DNA of 64,000 nt from Euphorbia lathyris (taxonomy: Eukaryota > Streptophyta > Magnoliopsida > Malpighiales > Euphorbiaceae), in NCBI RefSeq assembly GCF_963576675.1, contig NC_088918.1, positions 31,777,501-31,841,500 of the forward strand. Direction: 5' to 3'. Positions 21,967-33,525 of this stretch are shown here, piece after piece. A program made the translations under genes and the position numbers. The notes under the pieces were generated by a model. That model had not been told where the DNA came from. It did not search any database and worked only from the letters and a program-made list of their open reading frames with translations. Position 1 is the first letter of the stretch. Every line of letters begins with the position of its first letter.

Positions 21967-24900
21967 TTATTGAAGATCAACTGAAAGAATGTTTACAAGA
22001 AAAGGAGGTGGGCTATGCCACTCCCGACGGACAGACTGAGAAACAACAGCCCGAGCTAACTCATTAGCTGCTGAATTCGCTGAACGTTTAACAAAAAGAA
22101 TAGAGACATTATATAATGCTCGTAGTAACTCTATACACTCTGAAATTATGTCACTCAAATAAGACAAATGAATAGCCGCTTTGTTGATTGCTTGTACAAC
22201 GGACAAACAGTCAGACCGGACCTCCACTCTGCTCCTATTATGGTTCTTCAGCCATGTGAGGGCTTCCCTAACCGCCATTGTCTCAGCTACAATTGGATCG
22301 TATAATCCGTTGAGTTTACCATGGGAGGCAAAGTTGCAGACGCCATGACTGTCCCTGATTACAAAACCGAAAGAGCAGTAACCCTCCTCGTTGAAGACTT
22401 TTGCGTCCACATTGCAGGCTGACCATCCATCCATGGGGCAAAGCCATCTAACAACGTTAGGAGCTCCGGAGCCGTTATGAATATGTTTTGTTTCCTGTGC
22501 AGACTTCTAGCTCGTCATCTCCCTGTCTGCGAATTGGGCAATCTGTACAGCAGTATCAGTTGTTCCATTCTATACCTTTTGGTTTCGGTTTCGCCAGATA
22601 GCCCATAAAATCCAGGAGGCTTTTACCACGCTTGTATCTGATCTCTCCAGCCCCGAAATATACCAATCTGTGCACGATGGAATATTATTCATCCGATTAT
22701 CCCCAAAGACCTCAATCCAAACATCAGCTGCAGTACTACATAGCATAAAAGTATGTTCTTCATTCTCCCCAGGGCAATTGCAAAGCGGGCAAAAATTGGC
22801 CAAGTTACTGTTTCGCCAAGCCAAATTTGCCAATGTAGGTAAGCATCGTGATAGAAACCTCCAGATAAAGTCCTTGATCTTTGGTGCAATAGGAAGGTTC
22901 CATAGCCCTCTCCAATTAATTGCAGTAGGAATGATATTGACCTGACGGGAAATCATCCACATCCTATAACCACTCCGAACCGAATATTCGCCATTCCTCT
23001 CGCCAATCCACATCCATCCATCCGCCTTGGTCATGTCCCTTTTTGGGATGGATTTAATAAGTTGCTGGTCCCTAATACTGAACGCTGACGACAGTATCTC
23101 CAGATTCCAATGACCATTTACGGTGAGTAATGAATTAACCGTGCCATCTCCTAAAGTAAGGTCCGGTAAGCTTTCCAATTGTGAATTAATCGGGTCAGGG
23201 ATCCACGTATCTCGCCATATGTCAGTGCTTGTACCATTGCCAATTTTTCTTCTCAGACCCACCTTTAGTAAATCTCTTCCCCGCAACATACTTCTCCAAA
23301 TATAGGATGGGTTGTGACCCACCACTGCTGATAGAAAAGGAACTGTTGGGAAATATTTTGCCTTCATGATCCGTGCGACTAATGAGTCCGGATGTTGGAG
23401 TAACCGCCACCCTTGCTTGGCGAGAAGAGCCAGATTGAATGTCCGTAAGTCCTTAAAACCCCTTCCTCCTTGCCCTTTAGATGTGCACATTTGCTTCCAA
23501 TTTATCTAGAAAATACCTCTACTGTTGAAATTTGTGTTCTTCCACCAAAACCGGCTGATCAGACTGTCAATCCCAGAACAGAATTGATCAGGCATCATGA
23601 ACACGCTCATAACATATGTGGGGATCGATTGTATGACAGCCTTGATTAAGACTTCTTTTCCGGCTCGTGAAAGGAACTTTTCTTTCCAATTTGAAATTCT
23701 ATCTCGGATGCGATCCTTCAGGTATCCGAAGGTATGCAATTTACTTCTGCCAACCGCAATGGGTGCTCCGAGATAAAGGCCAAGGTCGTTCACTTCCTGA
23801 ACCCCAAGTGCCATACCAACCTGATTGTGCAGATCAGTAGCCGTATTTTGACTAAACAACAGAGCTGATTTCCTGAAATTCACTTGTTGACCTGACGCTT
23901 CCTCGTATATCTGTAAACATGAATGTATTGTAGATGCCTCTGCAAAATTAGCCCTGAAAAACAACATACAGTCAGCAAAAAAGAGATGGGATATTCTCGG
24001 GGCAGATCTCGCAATTAAGCACCCATGTATGCATCCTGCTTGCTCTTGATCAGACAGTAGAATGGATAGACCTTCAGCGCATACAAGAAATAAGAAGGGA
24101 GATAGTGGGTCTCCCTGTCGTAGTCCCCGAGTAGGAATAATTGGGCCAATATCCCTGCCCCCAATAGTAATTGTATACTTCACCGTAGTCACTCCCATCA
24201 TTATCCAGCCTATCCATCTCTCTAGGAAACCCATTGCCTATAACATATTTTGCAAAAATCCCCACTCGACTCTATCATACGCTTTGCTCATGTCGAGCTT
24301 CAAAGCCGCCAAACCATGCCGACCCTGTTTAAGATTCTTCAATCTGTGCATAGCTTCATAGGCCACTATTATATTATCTGATATCAGCCTTCCGGGCAGG
24401 AATGCGTTTTGAGACTCCGAAATAATAGAAGGCAGTACCTGTTTAAACCGGCTAGCTAGCATTTTTGATACAATCTTGAATAGAACGTTACATAGAGAAA
24501 TAGGGCGTAAATCTGTTACTTCTTCCACTGCTTTTTTCTTAGGAATAAGGACGATATAGGTATCATTCAAGTTTGGGGGCATCTTTGATGAATTAAGTAT
24601 TGACAGGCATGTGTCGGAGACGTCAGAGCCGATGATATTCCAGAACGCCTGGAAGAAAGTCGGATTTAAGCCGTCGGGTCCCGGGCTCTTATCCGGATTC
24701 ATTGAAAAGCAAGCTTCCTTAACCTCTCTTCTATCAAAAGGGGTCATTAGTGCCGTTATGTCCTGTTCTGACACCCTTGCTCGAACCCTTGATAGGATCC
24801 TCTCAGCCTGACTATCTGAGCTGGTGAATATCTGCTGAAAGTACTCTGAGAGTAGCTCTTCAAGGCCGTCACCCCACCCTTTCCAATTGCCTGCTGAATT

Positions 24901-26016
24901 TTTAAGTGCATCGAACGTATTATTCCTTTTCCTAGCCGACGCCTGTGCATGGAAGTATTTTGTATTACTATCGCCGTCCCTCATCCAAAATAATTTGGCC
25001 CGTTGTCTCCAGAAATCAGCTTGTTGCTGGAGAGTCGCATTATACCGTGCAGAAAGGGCTTTAAAGGTCGACACACCATAGTGGTCAGTTCTCCCCCGAA
25101 GGCGATGTAGCTCCTTGCGTAGCTCAGTTATTTTCCTGTTGAAATTTCTGTCCAGCCCCAAACTCCATTCGGTCAAGGCAGTGGTGCAACTCTGAATTTT
25201 ATCTGATATACTCCCTCTGTTTAGAGCCCAAGTTCGCTGAATGATTGAGGAGCATCCCTCTTCTTGAAGCCAATAGTTTTCAAACCGGAAACGCTTCAAG
25301 GTCCTTCTGATTACCCATACTTTAAATTCAAGAAATAGAGCAGAGTGATCCGAATTAACTGTAACAAGGTTGCGAAGAGTTGCATTTTGAAAGATTTCTT
25401 TCCATCTTGAATTGACCAGAGCCATGTCCAAGCGTTCCTCAATCCACCTATTTTCCCCTCTGCTCACCTCCCATGTGAAAGGGTGCCCCCTCATGTATAG
25501 GCTAGATAAGTCACAGTCGTCGACTGCCCTTTGGAAACCTTCAAGGAGCCAGTTGGGGTGCCTATTTCCACCCTTCTTCTCTGATTGGCTTAGTAAGTCG
25601 TTGAAGTCTCCAATACAGCACCACACCATATTTGGGTCCCCTCTGAGTGAACGAAGTAGATCCCATGATTCCCTCCTTCTTCGTCTCTCCGGGTAACCGT
25701 AAAAGCATGTCAAATGCCAAGTCTCCAAGTTCTGAATTGAAACCTGTACATCAATAAAATTGAGTGATTTATTTATCACCGTAACAGCAACAGAGTTCTT
25801 CCAAAACAGTGCCAGACCCCCTCCATGGCCTTGTCTCTCAACCACAGCAAAACCCTCAAACCCCAGACTCATACCGATGTTTATTGCTCTCTCTTCAGTT
25901 GCCAAGGTTTCTATGAGGAATAGAAACGATGGCTTATGGGCCCGAACCAAGTCCCGAAGGACATTAACCGTCCGAGGATTGGCCGCTCCTCGGCAGTTCC
26001 AACTTAAGATGCTCAT
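21967..26016 (-). pseudogene. LINE copy A ORF2 (endonuclease, RT, RNase H) with four stops
   Basis: One frame runs for 1,350 codons without a frameshift but has TAG at 24238-24240, 23506-23508, 22570-22572 and 22507-22509. Domains: apurinic-type endonuclease (SILSWNCRGAANPRT, LIET, GDFNDLL, SDHSALF), reverse transcriptase (SPGPDGLNPTFF, ALKLDMSKAYDRVEW, GLRQGDPLSPFLF), zf-RVT, and RNase H (NVDA, VAETMAV, RSDCLSVV, NSAANELARA). The RT active site reads FFADCMLFF, so the second aspartate of the FADD signature is a cysteine. Three of the four stops fall where Trp is expected. The copy cannot make a working enzyme. Confidence 0.92.
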
Positions 26017-27032
26017 TGCCCCTGGCGGGCCTGGAAGACAGGTCCCGTTTGCCCTCCGTTTTTAGGCTGTTCGGCACAGTTGATTTCCATATATGGCTCC
26101 TCTGCTGTTCTCTGTCTCTTAACATCAAGGATAATCCCTTCTTCCCCTCCTGATGCCGTGTTTTGTTTCTTAGTAATTGCCTTTGGGCTAATGATCATAC
26201 TGTTTCCATCAAATCTAGGGTCCTCTTCTGGCTCCCTAAGCCAATCCCTGCCGATCTGGATTCCTGCTCGCCTGTTTGGTGCCCTGAGGCTACTATCATA
26301 ATTTCTTTCCTCTGAGTCTCCCTGAGAATCAAACAAATGGAGACAAAATCTGTCTACGTGACCTATAACCCCGCAAAAGAAGCAAAATTGGGGTAGCCTC
26401 TCGTATCGGAATTGTACCCAAATCCACTCCCCTCCACCCCTCTTGATCTTTAGCCCCTGTCTGAGCGGTTCCCTTATATCAATTGTTACCTTTATTCGCA
26501 CAAAGCTATGACGCAGACCAGTAAAATTTTTTGGGTCCGACTCGACGAACTTGCCAATACAATTTCCAATGGCCTGGCAACTCGTTTCAGTTTGAAAGCC
26601 AATGGGGAGATCAAAGATCTGCACCCAGATTATAAGGTCATTGAGTTCTACTCTAGAAGGTTGTTCGTTGTCGAGGAGTTTCCGAACAATTAACACATTT
26701 TGGTTGAAGGTCCACGGGCCATCGTTCAGGACCCTAGCCATATCCAAGGCGTGATAAAATTGGAACACATACCTGTCCTCCGCTTCCGTAATCGTTACCC
26801 CTTTAACGGGTCTCCAAATTGCCGCCAATGTGTTCTTCATTGACTCGAAGTGTGTCGACTTAGCCATGAGAAATCGGCCAAGAACATAGAACTTCTCCTG
26901 TGGCGAGTTCTGTACAGACGGCTCCCCCAGTACCAAGCCGTCGTCATCTTCGTCGTTTATCCGGAGTTGGCCGTATGCCGTCATAATGCCCTTACCCTTG
27001 TGCATAGCGTCAAGTGGTGGTATCCGAGGCAA
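26013..27032 (-). CDS. LINE copy A ORF1, Gag-like RNA-binding protein (339 aa)
   Basis: An intact frame. N-terminal DUF4283-type region (FYVLGRFLMAKSTHFESMKN, WRPVKGVTI, DGPWTFNQNVLIV), then a zinc knuckle CFFCGVIGHVDRFC (C-x2-C-x4-H-x4-C) at about residue 217, then a basic, low-complexity C-terminus. In plant LINEs this protein coats the element RNA. Its TGA overlaps the ORF2 start as ATGA (26013-26016), suggesting coupled termination and re-initiation. Intact ORF1 with a broken ORF2 makes the copy non-autonomous. Confidence 0.88.
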   Translation of the reverse strand: MPRIPPLDAMHKGKGIMTAYGQLRINDEDDDGLVLGEPSVQNSPQEKFYVLGRFLMAKSTHFESMKNTLAAIWRPVKGVTITEAEDRYVFQFYHALDMARVLNDGPWTFNQNVLIVRKLLDNEQPSRVELNDLIIWVQIFDLPIGFQTETSCQAIGNCIGKFVESDPKNFTGLRHSFVRIKVTIDIREPLRQGLKIKRGGGEWIWVQFRYERLPQFCFFCGVIGHVDRFCLHLFDSQGDSEERNYDSSLRAPNRRAGIQIGRDWLREPEEDPRFDGNSMIISPKAITKKQNTASGGEEGIILDVKRQRTAEEPYMEINCAEQPKNGGQTGPVFQARQGQ

Positions 27033-27435
27033 GATTTAGGCCAAAGAAGTAGTTTATGGTGATAACCGGAAAATCAGCGATAGGGTTTGGAAGAAAGACT
27101 GAACCAAGAATTAGACGGAATTAGTTCAAAGGAACAGACCAAAGCAAGATTAGCCGATTTGCGTAGCTGATGGAGGCAACCGATTGAACTGCGGTAGAGA
27201 TTGAGGGAAAGAAAGAAACTGTTCAAAGAAACAGACGGAAGCTGTTCAAGAGAACAGATTTGAGACCAATTCTAATCTAATTCATAAATAAAGAAGATAA
27301 TTAATCGTGCTTAAGTCAAATAATATTATGATGAGATATGGACTATAGTTTAAACAGGGCATGCTAGATATATGTTGTCATGTTTCTACTCAATACGATA
27401 CGTACAAGTCACTTTTGCTAATATATTTTTATCAA

Positions 27436-28028
27436 ATTTAATTTAACTTTAAATTTTATTAATCTTTAAATTTTATTATTTAATTTTAGAAAGTGGTTAT
27501 TTAGTGTTTGATGTAGATTGAAGTCGGATGAGAGTTTTAATCGTAAACTCATAAAGATTATTAACTTCTCAAGTTAAACTTGAAGGTTGGAAAGAACCCA
27601 AACAAGGATGAAACCTTGGCTCCAATGGAGGCTATTTTCATTCAAAGTTGTCTATCATTACAAAAAGAGGAGCTTATATATTTCATCCAAATATTTAGAG
27701 AAAAGACTAAAAGCCTTTGAATAGGGTTTCTAGCATAACACACTTGATAGGGGCAAGTTAGGGAAGAAAATAACTATGGCAATTCATTAATTGAATGGGG
27801 GTGGCAAAACAATAAATAGGGGTGGAGCAGAAATGGTCCCCAACAACAAGAACTTGGTGAAGAAGTATTCTTCAGGTGGGGTACGCTCCGTGTGGACCTC
27901 TTTATGCCCCGCGTGGTTGAGCTTCTGAGTTTGGAGGCTCATGCTGGCGAATCTCACGTGTGGCGTTCCTGGGAGTACGCCCCACGTATGTGGCCTCCTG
28001 GACAGACTTCCTTCCGGATGTTGGCTCC
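27436..28028. other. intergenic DNA, possible LTR-like fragment
   Basis: No gene. About 27508-27845 starts with TG (TGATGTAGATTGAAG) and ends with CA (GGTCCCCAACA), and could be a solo LTR, but I found neither a primer-binding site nor a convincing target duplication. GC content rises sharply from about 27860. Confidence 0.3.
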
Positions 28029-28290
28029 ATGCTCCGCGCATAAAGAGGCACGCCCCGCGTGCATGAGCTACTGGACTTTCCTCCGGAAGCAGGGCTCTCC
28101 ACGCTCCGCGCAGTAGGAGGCACGCCCCGCGTGCATGAGCTACTGGACTTTCCTTCGGACACAGGGCTCTCCACGCTCCGCGCACTAGGAGGCACGCCCC
28201 GCGTGCATGAGCTACTGGACTTTTCTTCGGACACAGGGCTCTCCACGCTTCGCGCACTAGGAGGCACGCCCCGCGTGCTCTGCTGGCTGC
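28029..28290. repeat. GC-rich 72-bp tandem repeat, about 3.5 copies
   Basis: The units are marked by ACGCTCCGCG at 28101 and 28173 and ACGCTTCGCG at 28245, exactly 72 bp apart. Each contains GGCACGCCCCGCGTGC, TGAGCTACTGGACTTT and CAGGGCTCTCCA. Because 72 is divisible by 3, open frames cross the array on both strands (for example minus-strand TRGVPPSARSVESPVSE every 24 residues). I do not consider these genes. The array is strikingly GC-rich compared with its surroundings. Confidence 0.9.
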
Positions 28291-28654
28291 CTTTGCTCTC
28301 GTCTTCCGCGTGTGGCTCTCTCCGGGTCTTTTCTCTTGGCTCCGGACTCATACTCGAGGAAAGGATGCCCTCATCAGTGTTAATGTACAAAACAGTACAA
28401 AGTTAAACCTAATGTTTCTACGAAAATAATGTTATCGAAAATTTAAAAAGATTGTTTTAACTATTATTTAATTGTAACTTTTGACCTTTTAAATTTCAAT
28501 TATGTCTAAAATATATTAATGTTTACTAATATAATTACAATAAAAATATGTTAAAATACTACTAAGTTTAATCTCTAAAAAATTTTATTGTACTACTAAT
28601 ATAGTTACATATAATTAACCAAAAACGTATGGAACTATGTCAACTTATCCATAA

Positions 28655-28990
28655 ACTCGTTTGGAATGTTTGATGTGACGGTTAAATAACAGTCAAACCA
28701 GTTTTTTCAATTTTCAGAAACGTAAGGCTAAAATTGATGTTACTTGGAAACGTTAATTCAAACGGTAAAAACCCTAATTTAAACTGTAAAAAATATAATT
28801 TTAAAATCACGAACAAAACATTTTTAAATGAATTAGTATTTACAAAAACATATTAAACTATTTCAATTTATTCACAAATTCGTTTGGAATATTCAATGTG
28901 ACAGTTAAATAACAATAAAGCCAGTTTTTTCAATTTTAAAAAACGTAAGGCTAAAATTGATCTTACTTGAAAAAGTTAATTCAAACTGTA
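28655..28990. repeat. diverged tandem duplication (about 210-bp spacing)
   Basis: Two copies share CCAGTTTTTTCAATTTT, AACGTAAGGCTAAAATTGAT and GTTAATTCAAAC, at about 28660-28775 and 28870-28990. The function is unknown and the sequence is non-coding. Confidence 0.7.
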
Positions 28991-28999
28991 ATATGACTA

Positions 29000-29592
29000 C
29001 ATTAAAACCTCTATATAGGAATAACCTCTATTTTGTTATAAAAAAACTCGGTCCCAACTCGGGCCAGTTATAAATAGGAATAACCTCCCAAACGTTATTT
29101 GTTATACACTTTTCAAGTCTCACCTTTAGAAATTATGCTTCTATATAGTAATAATTATATATATATATATATAAAAAGAATTCAAACTAAATTGTGAAAT
29201 ATTAAAAAAAAAAAATATTGAAATTATCTATGAGTTGAAAACAGATACTATAACTTGAAATTATAAATGTTTAGTATTTTTATTTATGTTTGTATTTTCC
29301 CATAAAACTCTTCCAATTATATATATTGAAAACCTAAACTCTAAATTAAAATTCTAAATATTTAATTTGTTCCATTAATGTCTATCGTTATATATTATAT
29401 ATAAACCATGCATGCCTATGATAATTTTAACCAATTTCAAGTGGTATTATTTCATATTCTTTAACCATGCCTCCAATTTGAAATTTTATGTGTTGAATTT
29501 TTTTATTATACTAAACTCTATTTAGTAATAACCTCTCAATTGTTATACAAATAGCTCGGTCCCAAGTGTATTCCTATATGGAGGTTTTACTG
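29000..29592. mobile_element. Emigrant-like (pogo/Tc1) MITE, 593 bp
   Basis: Ends CATTAAAACCTCTATATAGG (left) and, reverse-complemented, CAGTAAAACCTCCATATAGG (right), flanked by TA on both sides (28998-28999, 29593-29594). The match to the known Emigrant terminus CAGTAAAACCTCTATAAATT and the TA target support the assignment. Matching CTCGGTCCCAA blocks lie further in on each side. No transposase is present. Confidence 0.85.
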
Positions 29593-29837
29593 TATAAAGA
29601 AACTGTAAAAATATAATTTCAAATTCACATTTAAAAGAATAAAACATTTTTAACTGAATCAGATGTTCATTACTAACTAATTTGGTAAGGAAATATTTAA
29701 TTAATAAGTCCAAAAATAAATAGTTAATGTTGAAATTAAAATAAATTTTTTTCAAAAATAGAGGAACCAATTTCAAATTTTTTTTTAAAAATTTTGAAAA
29801 CCGAGAGATATTCTATATATTTAGAGTATAAATTCAA

Positions 29838-30017
29838 CAGTTGCGTTCACATGGACCCTGATGACCACGTAAATTTGGTCATTCACCGTTAGATTTAGAC
29901 AGATTAAATATAAGCCTTAGGATGTTTTGAATCTCCACCTAAGAATTTTAATCCGTCTAGATCTAACGGTGAATGACCAAATTTACGTGGTCATCAGGGT
30001 CAATGTGAACGCAACTG
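29838..30017. mobile_element. Mutator-like MITE, 180 bp
   Basis: An almost complete palindrome beginning CAGTTGCGTTCACATGGACC and ending in its complement. It is flanked by a perfect 10-bp duplication ATAAATTCAA (29828-29837 and 30018-30027). Long terminal repeats with a 9-10-bp duplication are typical of Mutator elements. Its ends share the block GGACCCT.ATGACCA...TTAGAT with the larger element at 30699-31638. Confidence 0.88.
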
Positions 30018-30027
30018 ATAAATTCAA

Positions 30028-30688
30028 TATATAAAACTGAAACCGGTAGTCTACCCGCTGATTTTTTCGAATTAAAAAATATATATATATATATATTTTT
30101 TATGAACGGGTAACTAGTCTGCCGATTTGACCAAACAATATGTTAAACAAGACCCTTATAAGGATTAACCTCAAATGGGGGGCAAAATCGAAATAAATTA
30201 CTTTCCAAAAAGGGTAGTAAAATTTGATGCTTATCCCCGCTATTTGATTAATTAGCCGTTTGCAATCATTATTACTGTTATCATTATCCTAAAGTTGGTG
30301 GTCTAAGGATAACCATACACATTTTTAGTTTACTTCCATTCTAGGAATTTTACCGATCATTCTCTTAGTATACTCTTTAAAAATAATATAAATAATTGAC
30401 TCTTAATGATTTAAAAGTGACTAAAATATATCACCTCCAACAATAATCTTATATTAACTCTTATTATTTTATTATTAAAATTATTAATTATTGTTTTCTC
30501 TACCAATAGTGAAAGGAGAGAAACTCACTAATAATAAATTATTAATAAAAAATGAGTTAAGAATCATTAAGAGATATAGAAAGGTTCTCTATTAATAGAA
30601 AGGATAGAGAGACTCTCACAATGCGTTTGGTTAAGTAAAATAATTCATTGGAATGGGAATGGGAATTAAAGATTCTGATTGTAATTGT
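30028..30688. other. AT-rich intergenic DNA
   Basis: No gene. A (TA)n tract lies near 30078-30098. About 30620-30690 (GCGTTTGGTTAAGTAAAAT, GGAATGGGAATGGGAATT) looks like the left end of another Harbinger-type MITE, whose right end I could not place. Confidence 0.4.
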
Positions 30689-30698
30689 TTAGTTGTAT

Positions 30699-31638
30699 CA
30701 GTCCCGTTCAATTGGACCCTAATGACCAAGTGAAATTTGGACCTTCATCCTTAGATCTAGCCAAATAATAATCCTATGGTGATAGAATTACTTAATTAAA
30801 AAATTAGTAAACAGAGTTTCTTCTATTTTCTTTTATTAATCATTAATTAACTCCGGAAAACAAGTAACCATTTTTGCAAAGACGGAGAATGCTTCCCGCC
30901 TTTCTCTACTGAGTTGGCCGGGAAAAAAAATTAACCCAGCTCCTTTCTCTGCTGAATTGAACACTTAAACGGGTTAATTAAGTTGTGATTTTGCTGTTAT
31001 ACCCATCAATCCTTCCTCGTTTTTTCTCCTTCTTTGTTATCATCAAAGCCTATTCTGAGAATTTTCAGCATCTAAGCCCATAGATAGATTCGATCGGAGT
31101 GGTGACGGAGGCAATTGAACCATTCAGAGACCGAAAATCATCAACATATAAGTTCAGTTTCTCAATATCTTTTGAATAGTCTTACGGTAGAATTTTTATT
31201 CAATTTCATCTGTGGATTTATCTTGGAAGAAGTAAGATCAAAAAAAAAATCTTGGAATATGAATGGTGAACAATTAACTTGGACTTCTAAGATTTCCCAA
31301 TTAGCTAGATCTAAATAATAATCCCACGGTGATAGAATTACTTAATTTTCTGTTCTTCTACTGAATTCAGGTGAAGTCCAAGAAGAATATTGTTCAAGTA
31401 TGGCTGCTGCGAAGTGGAAGAATCGAGTTTGGTTTCTGGCTCTGCGAATTTCTCTCTCTTAAGGTTGTTCCTTGTTTTTTGGGATTTTATTAAAGATTAA
31501 TACCGAAAAGATAGAAGAAACTCTGTTAACTAATTTTTCAATTAAGCAATTCTATTACCGTATGATTATTATTTGGCTAGATCTAAACGTGAAGGTCTAA
31601 ATTTCATTTAGTTATTAGGGTCCAATTGAGTGGGACTG
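30699..31638. mobile_element. non-autonomous Mutator-like element, 940 bp
   Basis: Terminal inverted repeats of about 145 bp, starting CAGTCCCGTTCAATTGGACC on the left and CAGTCCCACTCAATTGGACC on the right (reverse complement). Near-identical 10-bp duplications TTAGTTGTAT (30689-30698) and TTGGTTGTAT (31639-31648). The interior is not transposase. At 31303-31345 there is an extra partial copy of the terminal-repeat interior (GCTAGATCTAAATAATAATC ... ATAGAATTACTTAAT). The remaining interior resembles gene-derived sequence (TTCCTCGTTTTTTCTCCTTC, GATTCGATCGGAGTGGTGAC), so a Pack-MULE is possible. Confidence 0.85.
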
Positions 31639-31949
31639 TTGGTTGTATATAGTCAATTGGAAAATGGCAATCCCATTCCAACAAGAAGTGGAGTTGATTC
31701 CCCTCCCACTACCTGTTAATCATTTTTCATTCCCTGCCTGAAATCAAAGAGAAACATGGAAATATTATAAAAAACCACCTATCAAAATATTTTCAACATC
31801 TATTCTACATTCTATTCCAGTTCTACGTAGTAATAATAATAATACTACTAGAAAAAACTTTGCTCTAGAGAGAGACTATTATTATTACTATTCTTATATA
31901 ATTATTATTAACATTTACAATATTAATTTCTCATTCCATAAAATATAGG

Positions 31950-32422
31950 CGTAACCCACTATTTGACTCTCGGTCTATCCAAAATTTTATCATTTGGCCT
32001 TTAAGCTATTATTTGGTCACGTTTAACCCGTGATTTATCCCAATTGGTGAAATTTCACCCAATTTAAATCAATACTTGACAAAATCATTATCCTATTGAT
32101 ATATGACGATATTTGGTCACTTAGACTTGATAAATTTAGTTTACAAATTTGTTTTTTTATTTCTTTTTTCCTTTTTTAATCTAATTACTTACTTTCACAT
32201 GAGAAAATTTATGTGGCAAGTAAACTTTAAGATGTGCGACGTGTCAAATTCATATGTCAAAATATCACCACATATTAGGGAATAACGGTTTAATCAAGTA
32301 TTGGTCAAAATTGGATGAAATTTCACCAATTGTGATAATTCATATGTCAAATGTGATCGAATAATATGTCAGAGACCACATGTTAAAATTTTAAATAGGT
32401 CAGGGACTAAATAACAGTTTAT
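31950..32422. mobile_element. inverted-repeat MITE, about 470 bp
   Basis: Arms of about 125 bp: the left one has AATTGGTGAAATTTCACCCA and GTAACCCACTATTTG; the right one, reverse-complemented, has AATTGGTGAAATTTCATCCA and TAAACTGTTATTTAG. The middle is AT-rich and non-coding. Ends are defined by arm similarity only; no target duplication was confirmed. The 300 bp between this and the Mutator-like element holds nothing recognisable. Confidence 0.65.
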
Positions 32423-32979
32423 AACTTAAAATATATATTAAAGTATACACAAATTAAATTACGTCAGCAGTTCTTTGACGGAAACTTGCAGAATTGGGTC
32501 AGAAATAATATTCAGAACCGCAATCGATGGAATGGTGTGGAGTGGCGCTCTATTTTTGCAGTGGGCTGTTGGTGGATTTGGAGATGGAGAAACGAGAGGG
32601 TGTTCGATGGGGCTAAGCTGGAAGTGACGGATAAACCCGAGTTTATCAGTGGTCAGGCTCGAGAAATGTTTCGTTGTATGCAGAGGTTGAATGAGTTGGA
32701 CAATAGGGGAGCCCCGACTCAACAAGCTCGATCCTTATTCTGGAAAACCCCGATGAAGGAATGGGTGAAAGTAAACAGCGATGGGGCAAGCAAAGGGAAC
32801 CCCAGAGAGGCGTCGTGTGGAGGGCTGATTCGGAATGAAAAGGGAAATTGGTTGGGAGGCTTCTACTGTAATCTGTGCATAAGTACAGCTGCCCTTGCAG
32901 AATTTTGGGGTTTGTTTTATGGGATTAGCTTGGCTTGGAAATTGGGTTATTGGAACGTAGTCTTTGAAGTGGATGCTCT

Positions 32980-33525
32980 TGTTGGGAATTTTTCTTGATT
33001 GCGACAATTTAGCGGAAGCGATAAAACAATTTTATTGAATTTATGAGGTTTACAAGAGGGTGTTCTCTAGAAACTTTCTAAAGTTACAATGAGATAAAAC
33101 AAAAAATAGTAGCACTCGGGTGTTTCCGAAAATACCCCGAAATAATTATCTTTACTATTTTTATCTCTCCCCAAAATAATTAGACTACCCTCTAAAATAA
33201 ATTCTCAGAAACTCTCAAGGTATAATTGTGCATCTCTCACCCTACATTATTCCACTCCCTTTCTTCCTTTTTTCACAATATTCAAACTAAATGAGCATCC
33301 TTGGCTTTTATAGCCAAGGATGAAGCTTCCACTAATTAATTGTGCCAGCAATTCTTCCTTTGACCACTGAATTTGGTGGTCAATTTTTTTTTTTCTTTTA
33401 TTACAAATTACAAAAACCAATCCCTCAATAATACAAATTACAAAAATAGTCTTTCATCAATTAGGACTTCACAACAATTTTTTTTTCATTTAATTGTTTT
33501 AAATTAATAGTTAATTTTCTCAACA
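32980..33525 (-). repeat. 3' LTR of the TRIM-like element
   Basis: 546 bp. On the plus strand it starts TGTTGGGAATTTTTC and ends TTTTCTCAACA. It matches the split 5' LTR at 34477-35009 with small indels, including an extra GCATTTTGCTGGCACAATTA segment in the other copy. Confidence 0.9.

Larger units (their letters stand above)
21938..27421 (-). mobile_element. full-length L1-type LINE (copy A)
   Basis: It contains both ORFs in order on the minus strand, a poly-A tail (poly-T at about 21941-21950) and a 5' leader of about 390 bp. The 14-bp sequence TATATTTTTATCAA occurs at 21924-21937 and again at 27422-27435, a probable target duplication. It is AT-rich, so the 5' boundary is less certain than the rest. 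Confidence 0.85.

Noticed and set aside
27508..27845. Solo LTR
   Set aside because: TG...CA ends are present, but no flanking duplication, PBS or second copy was found, so it is not called as an element.
27787..28406. Overlapping frames of 115-162 codons on both strands with 24-residue repeats
   Set aside because: The 72-bp period keeps all frames open automatically; no start context, domain or conservation visible.
31115..31318. 67-codon frame inside the Mutator-like element
   Set aside because: No transposase motif and no other support; retained only as possible captured sequence.
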